From: an uncultured Eubacteriales bacterium
Lineage (GTDB): Bacteria; Bacillota; Clostridia; Christensenellales; CAG-138
DNA: 64,000 bases
NCBI GenBank assembly: GCA_902798825.1
Contig: CADBYI010000012.1
Span: forward strand, 1 to 64,000
Direction: 5' to 3'
The translations under genes were made by a program, and so were the position numbers. Below are positions 16,520-26,890 of this stretch, one piece after another (the stretch's first letter is position 1; each line of letters begins with the position of its first letter). The notes under the pieces are model-generated. The model did not search any database. It was not told the origin of the DNA and was given only the letters and a program-made list of their open reading frames with translations.

Positions 16520-17836
16520 CTATCCCTCGGTGATCTTCTTTCGAATATCCTCCATACTCCGCCGAAATTCGCTGTCCTCCCGGATCATGTTCTCGATCCG
16601 GCCGCAGGCGGAGATGGCGGTGGTGTGATCCGAGCGGTCGAACAGCAGGGCGATGCGCTTGTAGGGGAGGGAGAGCATATCGTGGCAAAGATACATGGCG
16701 ATCTGCCGGGGCACCACCACCTCCTTGTCCCGGCGCTGGGACATGAGGCTCTGGAGGGAGATGTTGTAATAGTCCGCCACGATCTCCTTGATGCGAGAGG
16801 GGGTCACCTCCACCTTCTTGTCCTCGGGCAGAAGGTCCTTGAGGGCCTCCCTGGCCAGGGCCATGGTGACGGGCTCCTCCTTTAAATTGGAATAAAAGAA
16901 GACCTTTGTCAGGCTTCCTTCCAGCTGGCGGATGTTGTTAGGCACGTGTTCGGCGATGAACTGGATGATGGAATCATCCACCACCTTGCCCTCCTGCTGA
17001 GCTTTGTTCCGCAATATGGCGATTCTAGTCTCCACATCCGGCTCCTGCACGTCGGTGATGAGGCCGCCCTCCAGCCGGGAACGGATGCGTTCCTCCAGAT
17101 TGGCGATCTCCTTGGGCGGACGGTCGGAGCTGATGACGATCTGCTTGCCCGCGTTATGCAGGGTATTGAAGGTGTTGAAAAACTCCTCCTGCACGGACTG
17201 CCGGTTGGCGATGAACTGTACGTCGTCGATCATGAGCAGATCCACGTTCCGAAAGCGATGGCGAAACTCCGCATTTTTGCCCATGCGGATGGCCTCGATG
17301 AGCTCATTGGTAAATGTTTCACTGGTCACGTACAGGACCCGGGCCGTGGGATAGTTCTGCTTCACGGCATGGCCGATGGCGTGCATCAGATGGGTTTTTC
17401 CCAGGCCAACGCCGCCATATAGGAACAGGGGATTATAGGCATGCCCCGGGGTTTTGGCCACCGCCTGGGCCGCCGCGTGGGCGATCCGGTTGGAGTTGCC
17501 CACCACGAAGGTGTCAAAGGTATAGCGGGGGTTCAGGGCATATACGCTGGGGGTGGTGGTGTTCTCACTTCCGTCGAAGTCCCGCCGCTGATCGGGCAAA
17601 ATGAGCATCACGTCCACGATCTGGGTGTTGGCCTGCTTGACGCCGATGCGCAATGTGTCCTTGTAGTATTCGGATATGGTGGACTTGGTGGCCGTGTCCG
17701 GGCACTGCAGGATCAGAATGCCATTTTGGATGGTGACGGGCTCCAAAACCTCGATCCAGCGATTGAAGCTGAGGGAGGACATCTCCCGACGTATATTTTC
17801 ACGGGCCAGGGCCCATATGCCTTTGATCTGTTCCAT
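16520..17836 (-). CDS. dnaA: chromosomal replication initiator DnaA
   Basis: 438-residue AAA+ initiator. Domain I (1-85) starts IKGIWALARENIRREMSS; the short domain II is about 86-105; domain III carries Walker A GGVGLGKTH and Walker B LLMIDDVQFI; domain IV contains the helix-turn-helix and DnaA-box-reading segment ending RSDHTTAISACGRIENM. The signature DHTT is intact. Start ATG at 17836, with GGGAG about 10 bp upstream. It opens the dnaA-dnaN unit. Confidence 0.98.
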   Translation of the reverse strand: MEQIKGIWALARENIRREMSSLSFNRWIEVLEPVTIQNGILILQCPDTATKSTISEYYKDTLRIGVKQANTQIVDVMLILPDQRRDFDGSENTTTPSVYALNPRYTFDTFVVGNSNRIAHAAAQAVAKTPGHAYNPLFLYGGVGLGKTHLMHAIGHAVKQNYPTARVLYVTSETFTNELIEAIRMGKNAEFRHRFRNVDLLMIDDVQFIANRQSVQEEFFNTFNTLHNAGKQIVISSDRPPKEIANLEERIRSRLEGGLITDVQEPDVETRIAILRNKAQQEGKVVDDSIIQFIAEHVPNNIRQLEGSLTKVFFYSNLKEEPVTMALAREALKDLLPEDKKVEVTPSRIKEIVADYYNISLQSLMSQRRDKEVVVPRQIAMYLCHDMLSLPYKRIALLFDRSDHTTAISACGRIENMIREDSEFRRSMEDIRKKITEG

Positions 17837-17872
17837 TCGATAATCTCCCTAAGTATAACTGTGAGCCTAACT

Positions 17873-17901
17873 ATAATAGCAGAGAAAAATCCAAAAAGCA
17901 A
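17873..17901 (-). promoter_or_regulatory. dnaA promoter
   Basis: Minus strand: -35 TTGCTT (17901-17896), 17-bp spacer, -10 TATTAT (17878-17873), about 37 bp before the dnaA ATG. Confidence 0.55.
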
Positions 17902-18041
17902 AGGATTTTTTGCGTAAGAAAGGATAAAAAATGCCGTCGTTGGGAGATTTTTTAAAAACCACAATATGTGGGCATGCGTCGTTTGTCAGACACAATTTAT
18001 GGATATTTTTCAAACATATATCTTCTTTACAATTTACTCAC

Positions 18042-18070
18042 TTGCTACCTGCATGTGTTTGCTGTATAGT
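18042..18070 (+). promoter_or_regulatory. promoter of the hydrolase-signal peptidase operon
   Basis: -35 TTGCTA (18042-18047), 17-bp spacer, -10 TATAGT (18065-18070), followed by AAAGGAG and the ATG at 18094. The rest of the AT-rich 17902-18041 stretch shows no gene. Confidence 0.55.
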
Positions 18071-18093
18071 ATCATAAAGGAGAATGTGTAACT

Positions 18094-18978
18094 ATGCCGT
18101 ATTGGTACCGTCCCATCGTCAATTCCGATTTAATAGGGGAAAAGCTCACCATCCAGCTGCCCGGGTTTCCCGGAGGAAAGGCGGAAAAATGCCTCATCCA
18201 CTATATCACCCTTGGGGAGGGGGAGCCGCTGCTGCTGGTCCACTCCCTTGGGCAGAGTCTGTATACCTGGCGGGATCTCATTCCCCTGCTGGCGGACAAG
18301 TATAACGTCATTGCCCTGGATATGGTCGGGTTTGGTTTTTCCGGTCGGCCCGTGTCAATGAACTATTCCATGGACGAGATGGCGGATACCCTGGTGGAAT
18401 TCATCAAGGCCCTGAAGCTGGATCACGTCCATGCCGTGGGGGCCTCCATGGGCGGCATGTATCTGCTCAGGGCCATGTCCCGGTTTCCGGAGATGTTCGA
18501 CAAGGTGACGGTTTTGTGTCCCGGCGGGATCACGAAGCAGATGCCCAAGAAGATTCGGCGGATGGCCAAGCCCTTCATAGGTCCCTTCGTTCGGGAAGGG
18601 TACACGAAGAAGGATGTGCAGAGGTGTCTGCAGCAATGCTTTTACGACAGCACCGTGGTGACGAAGGAGGTGCTGGACGAGTATTTTGAGACGTTGGACA
18701 GCTACTCCTCCCGGCAGGCCCTCATGTACTGCCTTCGGAACTTCGACGAGGAGCTGGTGTGGGACGGGCTCAAAACAAGCGACCATCCAGTGTTCGTGCT
18801 CTGGGGTGAGGAGGATCGGATGCAACCCTTCGAGAATTTGGAAAAGGCCCAGGCGGCCCTGAAGAAGGGAGAGTTTTTCTCCGTGCGAAACGCGGGTCAC
18901 TTTTTCCAGGAGGAGAAGGCGGACGTGCTGTCGGAGATGATAGATAAATACATCCTCTACGGGGAGGACGCCATATGA
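18094..18978 (+). CDS. alpha/beta-fold hydrolase
   Basis: 294-residue cytoplasmic protein of the alpha/beta hydrolase superfamily. The oxyanion region VHSLGQS, the nucleophile elbow GASMGG (Ser about 115), an acid in WGEEDRM and the late histidine in NAGHFF together form a complete catalytic triad. The substrate cannot be told from sequence; esterases, lipases and C-C hydrolases share this pattern. It is first in a run of four overlapping genes with DUF951 and two signal peptidases. Confidence 0.85.
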   Translation: MPYWYRPIVNSDLIGEKLTIQLPGFPGGKAEKCLIHYITLGEGEPLLLVHSLGQSLYTWRDLIPLLADKYNVIALDMVGFGFSGRPVSMNYSMDEMADTLVEFIKALKLDHVHAVGASMGGMYLLRAMSRFPEMFDKVTVLCPGGITKQMPKKIRRMAKPFIGPFVREGYTKKDVQRCLQQCFYDSTVVTKEVLDEYFETLDSYSSRQALMYCLRNFDEELVWDGLKTSDHPVFVLWGEEDRMQPFENLEKAQAALKKGEFFSVRNAGHFFQEEKADVLSEMIDKYILYGEDAI

Positions 18979-19175
18979 TCGACACCTTCGCCCTGGGGGA
19001 CAGGGTGATATTAAAAAAACCCCATGCCTGCGGGGAAAACCTGTGGGAGATCGTGCGGGTGGGGGCGGACGTGAAGCTCAAATGCTCGGGCTGTGAGCGG
19101 GTGATCATGCTGGATCGACTGGAATTTCTCAAGCGAGCCAAGAAGCTGCTGCCCTCCGGGAAGGAAGAAATATGA
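18975..19175 (+). CDS. DUF951 family protein
   Basis: 66 residues that match the DUF951 (B. subtilis YyzM) pattern: an N-terminal DRVILKKPHACGENLWEI, then RVGADVKLKCSGCERVIML. Three cysteines, including the CxxC in KCSGC, suggest a small metal-binding fold. The function is unknown. In Bacillus the homologue lies near spo0J/soj, and here the Par genes are about 5.6 kb away. Its ATG overlaps the hydrolase stop by 4 bp. Confidence 0.88.
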   Translation: MIDTFALGDRVILKKPHACGENLWEIVRVGADVKLKCSGCERVIMLDRLEFLKRAKKLLPSGKEEI

Positions 19176-19777
19176 TGACGAAAAAAGAAAAAAAGGAGAT
19201 AATGAGGCTGGTGGCCCGGCGGAACGAGCATCTGAAGGGCGGCCGGATTTGGGACGTGCTGGAATATCTGATTACCCTTGTTTTAATGATGGTGCTGGCC
19301 TTCTCCATTCGGGCCGTCATCTTCGAGCCCATGCGGGTGAAGGGGTCCTCCATGGAGAACACCCTGCAGCCCGGGGATTATATGGCGGTGGAGAAGCTAA
19401 GCTATATCGTCTCTCCCATGAAGCGGGGGGACGTGGTCATCTGCTATTACCCCAACAACGACGATTATACCTGCGTGAAGCGGATCATCGGCCTGGAGGG
19501 GGACGAGATCACCATAGAGGGGGGCATCGTCAGCGTCAACGGCGTCCGGCTCAAGGAGGACTACGTGACCACGGGGCTCACTCCCAAGCATGACGGCACC
19601 TATCACGTGGAGCCGGGCTGCATCTTCGTCATGGGTGACAACCGCCTGGTTTCTCGGGACAGCACCGACGGCATGGTGGGCAGCGTCCCCAGGGAGCGGG
19701 TCATCGGCCGGGTGAACCGGGTGCTGCTGCCCTTATCCCGGGCAAAGCGGCTCCCAGACGTCCAATACGACATATGA
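19172..19777 (+). CDS. lepB: signal peptidase I
   Basis: 201-residue membrane protease that removes signal peptides from exported proteins. A charged N terminus precedes one membrane helix (about 29-50). The catalytic serine is in GSSMENTLQ (about 59) and the lysine in TCVKRIIG (about 104); the conserved MGDNRLVSRDSTDG box is intact. It overlaps the genes on both sides by 4 bp. It is the better-conserved member of an adjacent pair. Confidence 0.95.
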   Translation: MMTKKEKKEIMRLVARRNEHLKGGRIWDVLEYLITLVLMMVLAFSIRAVIFEPMRVKGSSMENTLQPGDYMAVEKLSYIVSPMKRGDVVICYYPNNDDYTCVKRIIGLEGDEITIEGGIVSVNGVRLKEDYVTTGLTPKHDGTYHVEPGCIFVMGDNRLVSRDSTDGMVGSVPRERVIGRVNRVLLPLSRAKRLPDVQYDI

Positions 19778-20331
19778 CGGAGGAAAGCGTGCCCCTGCGG
19801 CGGGAAACCTTTCGCAAGCTTCACCGGCATCACAACCTGTGGCGGTGGATGTTCAGCACCCTTTTGGCGGCGCTGTTCATGGCTTTCGTGTGCTTCGTCT
19901 GGTTCGGCTGGGTGAGAATGGGGAACGATTCCATGGCGCCCACCCTGAAGCAGGGAAACGTGGCCCTGGTGGATCGGATACTCAAATATTGGCGGGGAAT
20001 CGAGCGCACGGATATGGTGGCCTTTTATCACCCCGTCACCGGCGAGCTGCTGATCAAGCGGGTGGTGGCCACGGGCGGCGAATCCGTCACGGCGAGGAAC
20101 GGGGCCCTGTGGATCGACGAAAGGTATCGGCTGAACGAGGAATCGTATGGGCCTGCCAACACCACCGATTTTGAGACGGTGAAGGTGCCGGAGGGGTATG
20201 TATTCGTGCTTTCCGACGATCGGCGGTATAGGGAGGACAGCCGGGAGGAGGGCATCGGCTGCGTGTCCTTGAACGACATCGTGGGCGTCCTGCACATTCG
20301 GGTCCTGCCGTCATTTATCATTTATCAATAA
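19774..20331 (+). CDS. second, divergent signal peptidase I
   Basis: 185 residues with one N-terminal membrane helix (about 25-46), serine in MGNDSMAPTL and lysine in LLIKRVVA, so the Ser-Lys dyad is kept. The C-terminal box usually reading GDNRxxSxDSR is altered to SDDRRYREDSR. This may be a specialised paralogue with a different client range. It overlaps the first signal peptidase gene by 4 bp and ends the operon, followed by a composite hairpin element. Confidence 0.88.
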   Translation: MTEESVPLRRETFRKLHRHHNLWRWMFSTLLAALFMAFVCFVWFGWVRMGNDSMAPTLKQGNVALVDRILKYWRGIERTDMVAFYHPVTGELLIKRVVATGGESVTARNGALWIDERYRLNEESYGPANTTDFETVKVPEGYVFVLSDDRRYREDSREEGIGCVSLNDIVGVLHIRVLPSFIIYQ

Positions 20332-20335
20332 AGAA

Positions 20336-20446
20336 AAAAACTTAAGAAGATAAGATTCTTCATGATGAAGACCTCATTATCCTCTTAAGTTTCTCTTTTT
20401 TTGGTTCCTTTTTTCTATTTATAGAAAGAGAAAAAAGGGACAAAAC
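20336..20446. repeat. composite hairpin element, copy B4 (inverted)
   Basis: Sits between two convergent gene ends. ACTTAAGA..GATAA/TTATC..TCTTAAGT (about 20339-20390) is followed by TTTCTCTTTTTTT and a TTCCTTTTTTCT/AGAAAGAGAAAAAAGGGA hairpin (about 20405-20440). Read on the minus strand, the order and linker match copy B2 at 54610. It could terminate both transcripts. Confidence 0.55.
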
Positions 20447-20457
20447 AAATATTGTAC

Positions 20458-21273
20458 TTATTTATCCGTATGCAGATCCACCTGCTGGTGAGCCAGGGGC
20501 AGCTCGTTTTCGGTGAGGGTCTTCTGAACGGCTTCGTTGAGGCCGAAATACACGGTCCAGTAATCCCCGGACTTGAACCAGGTGCGCAGTTTGAAGGTAG
20601 GCAGGCCCCCTTCGGTGACGGTGACCAATGCTTCGGGAGCGGGGTCGGAGAGCACCAGCTCATTGGCCTTGGCGCAGCCCAGGAGCAGCTCGCAGACCTT
20701 CGCCTTGTCCGCGGCGGGGCTCAAGGTCACGTCGATGTCCAGACGCCGAATGTCGTTGGCGTTCAGGTTCTTGATGGCGGCGTTGGATAGAGCGCCATTG
20801 GGCAGGGTGATCTGCAGATTGTCGGCGGTGGCGATGGTGGTATAGAACATGGTGATCTTCTTCACCGTGCCCTCATGGGCGCCGTCGCTGATGAAGTCCC
20901 CCACATGGAAGGGCCGGAAGATCATGAGCATGATCCCGCCCGCCAGATTGGAGAGGGACCCCTGCAACGCCAGGCCCACGGCCAAACCGCAGGACCCCAG
21001 GACCGCCAGGATGGAGGCGGTGGGCACGCCCACGGTGGTGACGGCCATCATGACGACCAGGACGTATCCCAGCACCTTCACGGCGCTGGAGAAGAAGGTC
21101 TGCACCTCGGGGGCCAGCTTTTGGATGGCCTTCGACTTTTTCACCAGCTTCACGATCTGCTTCACCAGCCACAGACCCACCACCAGGATGATAAGGGCAG
21201 CCACGACCTTCATGGCCAGCTCTGTGATGCCGGTGCCTACCAGGTTACCCAAATCTAAATTACGCAGAATCAT
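20458..21273 (-). CDS. MscS-family mechanosensitive channel
   Basis: 271-residue membrane channel. I start it at 21273, where AAAAAGGAGG precedes the ATG; 13 upstream codons in frame overlap that site. Three membrane segments lie in the first 130 residues, and the pore-lining third helix region reads GSCGLAVGLALQGSLSNLAGG, the family Gly/Ala pattern. The MscS beta domain begins RPFHVGDFI. It probably releases solutes on hypo-osmotic shock. leuS lies upstream with a 31-bp gap. Confidence 0.92.
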   Translation of the reverse strand: MILRNLDLGNLVGTGITELAMKVVAALIILVVGLWLVKQIVKLVKKSKAIQKLAPEVQTFFSSAVKVLGYVLVVMMAVTTVGVPTASILAVLGSCGLAVGLALQGSLSNLAGGIMLMIFRPFHVGDFISDGAHEGTVKKITMFYTTIATADNLQITLPNGALSNAAIKNLNANDIRRLDIDVTLSPAADKAKVCELLLGCAKANELVLSDPAPEALVTVTEGGLPTFKLRTWFKSGDYWTVYFGLNEAVQKTLTENELPLAHQQVDLHTDK

Positions 21274-21304
21274 TTTTTTCCTCCTTTTTAGAGTATGTGT
21301 AGCA

Positions 21305-23707
<2,403 letters not shown>

Positions 23708-23742
23708 AAAAACCTCCTGGAAAAATGCATTCCTGAACTATA

Positions 23743-23805
23743 AATGTATAACCTTTGTGACCTTTTGTCAACAAACTTTACAAGCCGAATCAGGTGTGAT
23801 AAGAT
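23743..23805. promoter_or_regulatory. divergent leuS / lgt promoters
   Basis: Minus strand: -35 TTGACA (23771-23766), 17 bp, -10 TACATT (23748-23743), for leuS. Plus strand: -35 TTTACA (23777-23782), 17 bp, -10 TAAGAT (23800-23805), for lgt. The two -35 boxes are 5 bp apart. Confidence 0.6.
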
Positions 23806-23835
23806 GCAACAAACATTCCCGGGAGGTCCCGATCC

Positions 23836-24582
23836 ATGCATCCGTTCATTCATCTTGGAAATATATCCCTGCCCACCTATGGTTTGTGCACCATGGTGGG
23901 GACCGTCTTTGCCCTGATCGCCGTTTTCCGTTTGCGCAAAAAGGGCTCGCCCCTGTCGGAGGACAATCTCCTGGACGCCCTCATCTGGTCCATCGTGCTG
24001 GGCTTCGTGTGCTCTAAGCTCCTGTACTTCATCGTGGACCCGCCCCAGATGCCCCACAGCTGGTCGGAACTATGGGATTTGATCTCCTCCGGGCTTGTGT
24101 TCTATGGCGGCCTCATCGGCGGTCTGCTGGGTCTGGTGATCGTGAGCCGCAAGACGGAGAAAAGCCTCATCACCTACTCCGATCTGATGGCCCCCTGCTT
24201 CTGCCTGGCCCACGCCGGCGGCCGGGTGGGCTGCCTTATGGCTGGCTGCTGCTACGGCATGGAGTATCACGGACCCTGCGCGGTGGTGCTGGACGGGGTG
24301 TCCCGGCTGCCCACCCAGCCCATGGAAGCTGTCTTCCTGGTGATCCTTTCCTTTATCCTTATGGGCATCTATCTCAAAAAGCCCAGCCGGGGCACGGTGA
24401 CGGGATGGTACATGGTCCTCTACAGCGTGTGGCGGTTCGTCATCGAGTTCTTCCGGGCGGACGACCGGGGCGCGGTGGGGGTCCTGTCCACCAGCCAGTT
24501 TATCTCCCTGTTCATCTTCGCCTTTGGCCTCTTCCTGCTGATCCGCAGCCGCAGGACGGTCAACGATTTTATAGGGGAATGA
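23836..24582 (+). CDS. lgt: prolipoprotein diacylglyceryl transferase Lgt
   Basis: 248-residue polytopic membrane enzyme that moves diacylglycerol from phosphatidylglycerol to the lipobox cysteine of prolipoproteins. About seven membrane segments. Family motifs seen are the N-terminal LPTYGLC, the GGLIGG turn, the signature HAGGRVGCLMAGCCYG, and WYMVLYSVWRFVIEFFRAD near the C terminus. The lipoprotein at 34641 is a likely client. It stands alone, with a terminator and then the par locus downstream. Confidence 0.95.
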   Translation: MHPFIHLGNISLPTYGLCTMVGTVFALIAVFRLRKKGSPLSEDNLLDALIWSIVLGFVCSKLLYFIVDPPQMPHSWSELWDLISSGLVFYGGLIGGLLGLVIVSRKTEKSLITYSDLMAPCFCLAHAGGRVGCLMAGCCYGMEYHGPCAVVLDGVSRLPTQPMEAVFLVILSFILMGIYLKKPSRGTVTGWYMVLYSVWRFVIEFFRADDRGAVGVLSTSQFISLFIFAFGLFLLIRSRRTVNDFIGE

Positions 24583-24635
24583 TCGAAAGCCCGCATTTTT
24601 TTGTAAAAAAATGTGCATCCAAATAGCTTTTAAGA

Positions 24636-24670
24636 AGAGATTGTGGTTTGATCTGCAATCTCTATTTTAT
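24636..24670 (+). terminator. terminator after lgt
   Basis: AGAGATTG (24636-24643) pairs with CAATCTCT (24656-24663), followed by an AT-rich, T-containing tail. It separates lgt from the par locus. Confidence 0.55.
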
Positions 24671-24678
24671 TCCTGAGC

Positions 24679-24692
24679 GTTTCACGTGAAAC
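24679..24692. promoter_or_regulatory. parS site 1
   Basis: GTTTCACGTGAAAC, a perfect 14-bp palindrome equal to the core of the Firmicutes parS consensus bound by ParB/Spo0J. It lies 64 bp upstream of the parA start, so it may also take part in parAB regulation. Confidence 0.93.
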
Positions 24693-24756
24693 ATTGCAAT
24701 TTCTCACCAGGTACGGTATACTGGTGCCGATAAACCGAAACAAAGGAGAACCATCC

Positions 24757-25518
24757 TTGGCTAAGATCATCTGCATCGCCAATCAAAAGGGCGGGGTGGG
24801 CAAAACCACCACCGCCGTGAACCTGTCCGCCTGCGTGGCCCAGCTGGGCAAGCGGGTGCTGTTGGTGGACATCGACCCCCAGGGGAATACCACCAGCGGC
24901 TTGGGCGTCAACAAGAACAAGCTGGAGGCCTCCGTCTACGACGTGCTCATCAACGACGTGGACGTGACAGATGCCATTCGGGACACCATGATCGATACAT
25001 TGAAACTACTGCCCTCCCAGATGGAGTTGGCGGGGGCGGAGGTGGAGCTGGTGAACCTGCTGGCCCGGGAGCAGAGGATGAAGAACGCCCTGGCCCCTAT
25101 CCGGGATCAGTTTGACTATATCTTCGTGGATTGCCCGCCCTCCCTGGGTCTGCTGACCTTGAACGCCCTGACCATGGCGGACACGTTGCTGGTGCCCATC
25201 CAATGCGAATACTATGCCCTGGAGGGCCTGTCCCAGCTCATGAACACGGTGAAACTCATTCGCCGGAGCCTGAACCCCCGGCTGGAGGTGGAGGGCGTGG
25301 TCCTCACCATGTACGACGGCCGGACCAACCTTTCCCAGCAGGTGGTGGGAGAGGTCAAGCGGTTCTTTAAGAATAAGGTCTATGACACCATCATTCCTCG
25401 GTCCGTGCGGCTGGGGGAGGCCCCCAGCTTCGGCCTGCCCATCAGCCTCTACGCCCCCAAGAGCACGGGGGCCGCGGCCTATGGGGCCCTGGCGGCGGAA
25501 CTGGTGGAGAAAGCATAA
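24757..25518 (+). CDS. parA: chromosome partitioning ATPase ParA/Soj
   Basis: 253-residue Walker-type ATPase that works with ParB to segregate origins and, in Bacillus, modulates DnaA. I choose a TTG start at 24757: it is preceded by AAAGGAG at a good distance and gives a normal N terminus, (M)[21 protein letters not shown], with the deviant Walker A at residues 10-17. The ATG at 24694 would add 21 codons starting within the parS flank. [13 protein letters not shown] and the Walker B region FVDCPPSLG are intact. parB follows 12 bp on. Confidence 0.96.
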   Translation: MAKIICIANQKGGVGKTTTAVNLSACVAQLGKRVLLVDIDPQGNTTSGLGVNKNKLEASVYDVLINDVDVTDAIRDTMIDTLKLLPSQMELAGAEVELVNLLAREQRMKNALAPIRDQFDYIFVDCPPSLGLLTLNALTMADTLLVPIQCEYYALEGLSQLMNTVKLIRRSLNPRLEVEGVVLTMYDGRTNLSQQVVGEVKRFFKNKVYDTIIPRSVRLGEAPSFGLPISLYAPKSTGAAAYGALAAELVEKA

Positions 25519-25530
25519 GGAGGCGGAACC

Positions 25531-26379
25531 ATGGCAAACAAGAAAGGTTTGGGACGGGGTCTGGACGCCCTGCTGGAGAGCTATGAACCCGGGAAGGACC
25601 CGGCCACCCTCCAGGAGGTGTCCGTCTACGATATCGACACCAACCCCGATCAGCCCCGGAAGACCTTCGACGAGGAGAAGCTGAACGAGCTGGCGTCCTC
25701 CGTCAAAACCCACGGCATCGTCCAGCCTCTGATCCTCTATCGGCAGGGGGACAGGTACACCATCGTGGCCGGGGAGCGCCGCTATCGGGCGGCCCGGCTG
25801 GCGGGGCTAAAGGTGGTGCCCGCCGTCATTACGGACAAGGAGGAACACGAGCTCCAGGAGGTGTCCCTCATTGAAAACCTTCAGCGGGAGGATCTAAACC
25901 CGGTGGAGGAGGCGGCGGCCATCCGGTTTTTAATGGTTCAGCACAACCTGACCCAGGAGGAGGTCAGCAGCCGCATCGGCCGGAGCCGGCCAGCGGTGAC
26001 CAACGCCCTGCGGCTGTTGAATCTGCCGGACAGCGTCCAGGGGATGCTGAAGGAAGGGACCTTGTCCGCTGGCCACGGAAAGATGCTGGCGGGTTTGGAC
26101 GATCCCGACAAGGCGGAGAAGCTGGCGCAGAAGGCGGCCCGGGAGGGCTGGAGTGTGCGGCAGATGGAGGAGGCGGTGCGCCTGGACGCCCTGCCCCGCA
26201 AAAAGGTCTCCCACCGCATGGACCCGGAGGTCCGTCGCACGGCCAGCGCCATCCGCAACAAGCTTCGGGCCAAGGTGGCCATCGAGGGAGACCAGGAGAA
26301 GGGGAAAATCATCATCTCCTATTTCTCCAAGGACGATCTGATGAACATCTGCGACGCCATCCTGGGGGTTGAAGAGTAG
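25531..26379 (+). CDS. parB: chromosome partitioning protein ParB/Spo0J
   Basis: 282-residue parS-binding CTP-switch protein. The N-terminal KGLGRGLDALL motif is typical for stimulation of ParA. The ParB/Srx domain carries GERRYRAARLAG (CTP-binding) and ENLQREDLNPVEEA; the helix-turn-helix is in the region TQEEVSSRIGRSRPAVTNALRLL; a C-terminal dimerisation domain follows. RBS AGGAGG before the ATG. Two parS sites bracket parAB. Confidence 0.97.
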   Translation: MANKKGLGRGLDALLESYEPGKDPATLQEVSVYDIDTNPDQPRKTFDEEKLNELASSVKTHGIVQPLILYRQGDRYTIVAGERRYRAARLAGLKVVPAVITDKEEHELQEVSLIENLQREDLNPVEEAAAIRFLMVQHNLTQEEVSSRIGRSRPAVTNALRLLNLPDSVQGMLKEGTLSAGHGKMLAGLDDPDKAEKLAQKAAREGWSVRQMEEAVRLDALPRKKVSHRMDPEVRRTASAIRNKLRAKVAIEGDQEKGKIIISYFSKDDLMNICDAILGVEE

Positions 26380-26455
26380 TTTGTGCCTTTGCCGCGGAGC
26401 AGCGCGGCAGTTTTGCAAGCAAAACCGGCAAAATTACAACAAGGTTTTTTTGAAT

Positions 26456-26469
26456 GTTTCACGTGAAAC
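26456..26469. promoter_or_regulatory. parS site 2, abutting a start codon
   Basis: GTTTCACGTGAAAC, identical to site 1, ends one base before the ATG of the YjbR-like gene at 26471. It occupies the place where a ribosome site would be. Confidence 0.93.
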
Positions 26470-26470
26470 C

Positions 26471-26839
26471 ATGACGAAGCGGGAGCTGTTTGCCTATATA
26501 GAGGCGGAATACAACGTGACACCGGACTATCCCTGGCTGGATTCGCCGGAGGGAGCGGTGTTCCGCCATGGGGACAACCGAAAGTGGTTCGCCCTGTCCA
26601 TGCCCATTCCCCGGCGGTACGTCTATCCCGGCGAAGAGGGGGAGGTGGATGCGGTGAATCTCAAATGCGACCCGGTTCTCTCTGCCATGGTGCGGGGCGA
26701 GGCGGGCATCCTGCCTGCCTATCACATGAGCAAGGTCCACTGGATCACGGTCCTGCTGGACGGCACGGCGGACGACGATCGGCTTCGGTTTCTGATCCGA
26801 CACAGCTTTGAACTGACAAAATCGAAAAAGCGAAAATAA
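26471..26839 (+). CDS. MmcQ/YjbR family protein
   Basis: 122 residues of the MmcQ/YjbR (CyaY-like fold) family: residues such as YPWLDSPEGAVFRHGDNRKWF, then NLKCDP, GILPAYHMSKVHWITV and the C-terminal IRHSFELT follow the family pattern. Biochemical role unknown. The start at 26471 gives the usual length, but there is no clear ribosome site because parS site 2 sits directly upstream. It ends at a strong shared terminator with the convergent yhaM. Confidence 0.88.
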   Translation: MTKRELFAYIEAEYNVTPDYPWLDSPEGAVFRHGDNRKWFALSMPIPRRYVYPGEEGEVDAVNLKCDPVLSAMVRGEAGILPAYHMSKVHWITVLLDGTADDDRLRFLIRHSFELTKSKKRK

Positions 26840-26842
26840 AAA

Positions 26843-26870
26843 AGAAGGGATCGTAACCGCGATCCCTTCT
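26843..26870. terminator. bidirectional terminator between yjbR-like gene and yhaM
   Basis: AGAAGGGATC (26843-26852) pairs with GATCCCTTCT (26861-26870); A-rich on the left and T-containing on the right, so it can act for both converging genes. Confidence 0.8.
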
Positions 26871-26890
26871 GACGACTTTTGGAAATATGG

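Noticed and set aside
23708..23835. T-box riboswitch upstream of leuS
   Set aside because: The leader is too short for a T-box, and no specifier loop or T-box sequence (TGGNACC) is present; ordinary divergent promoters explain the gap.
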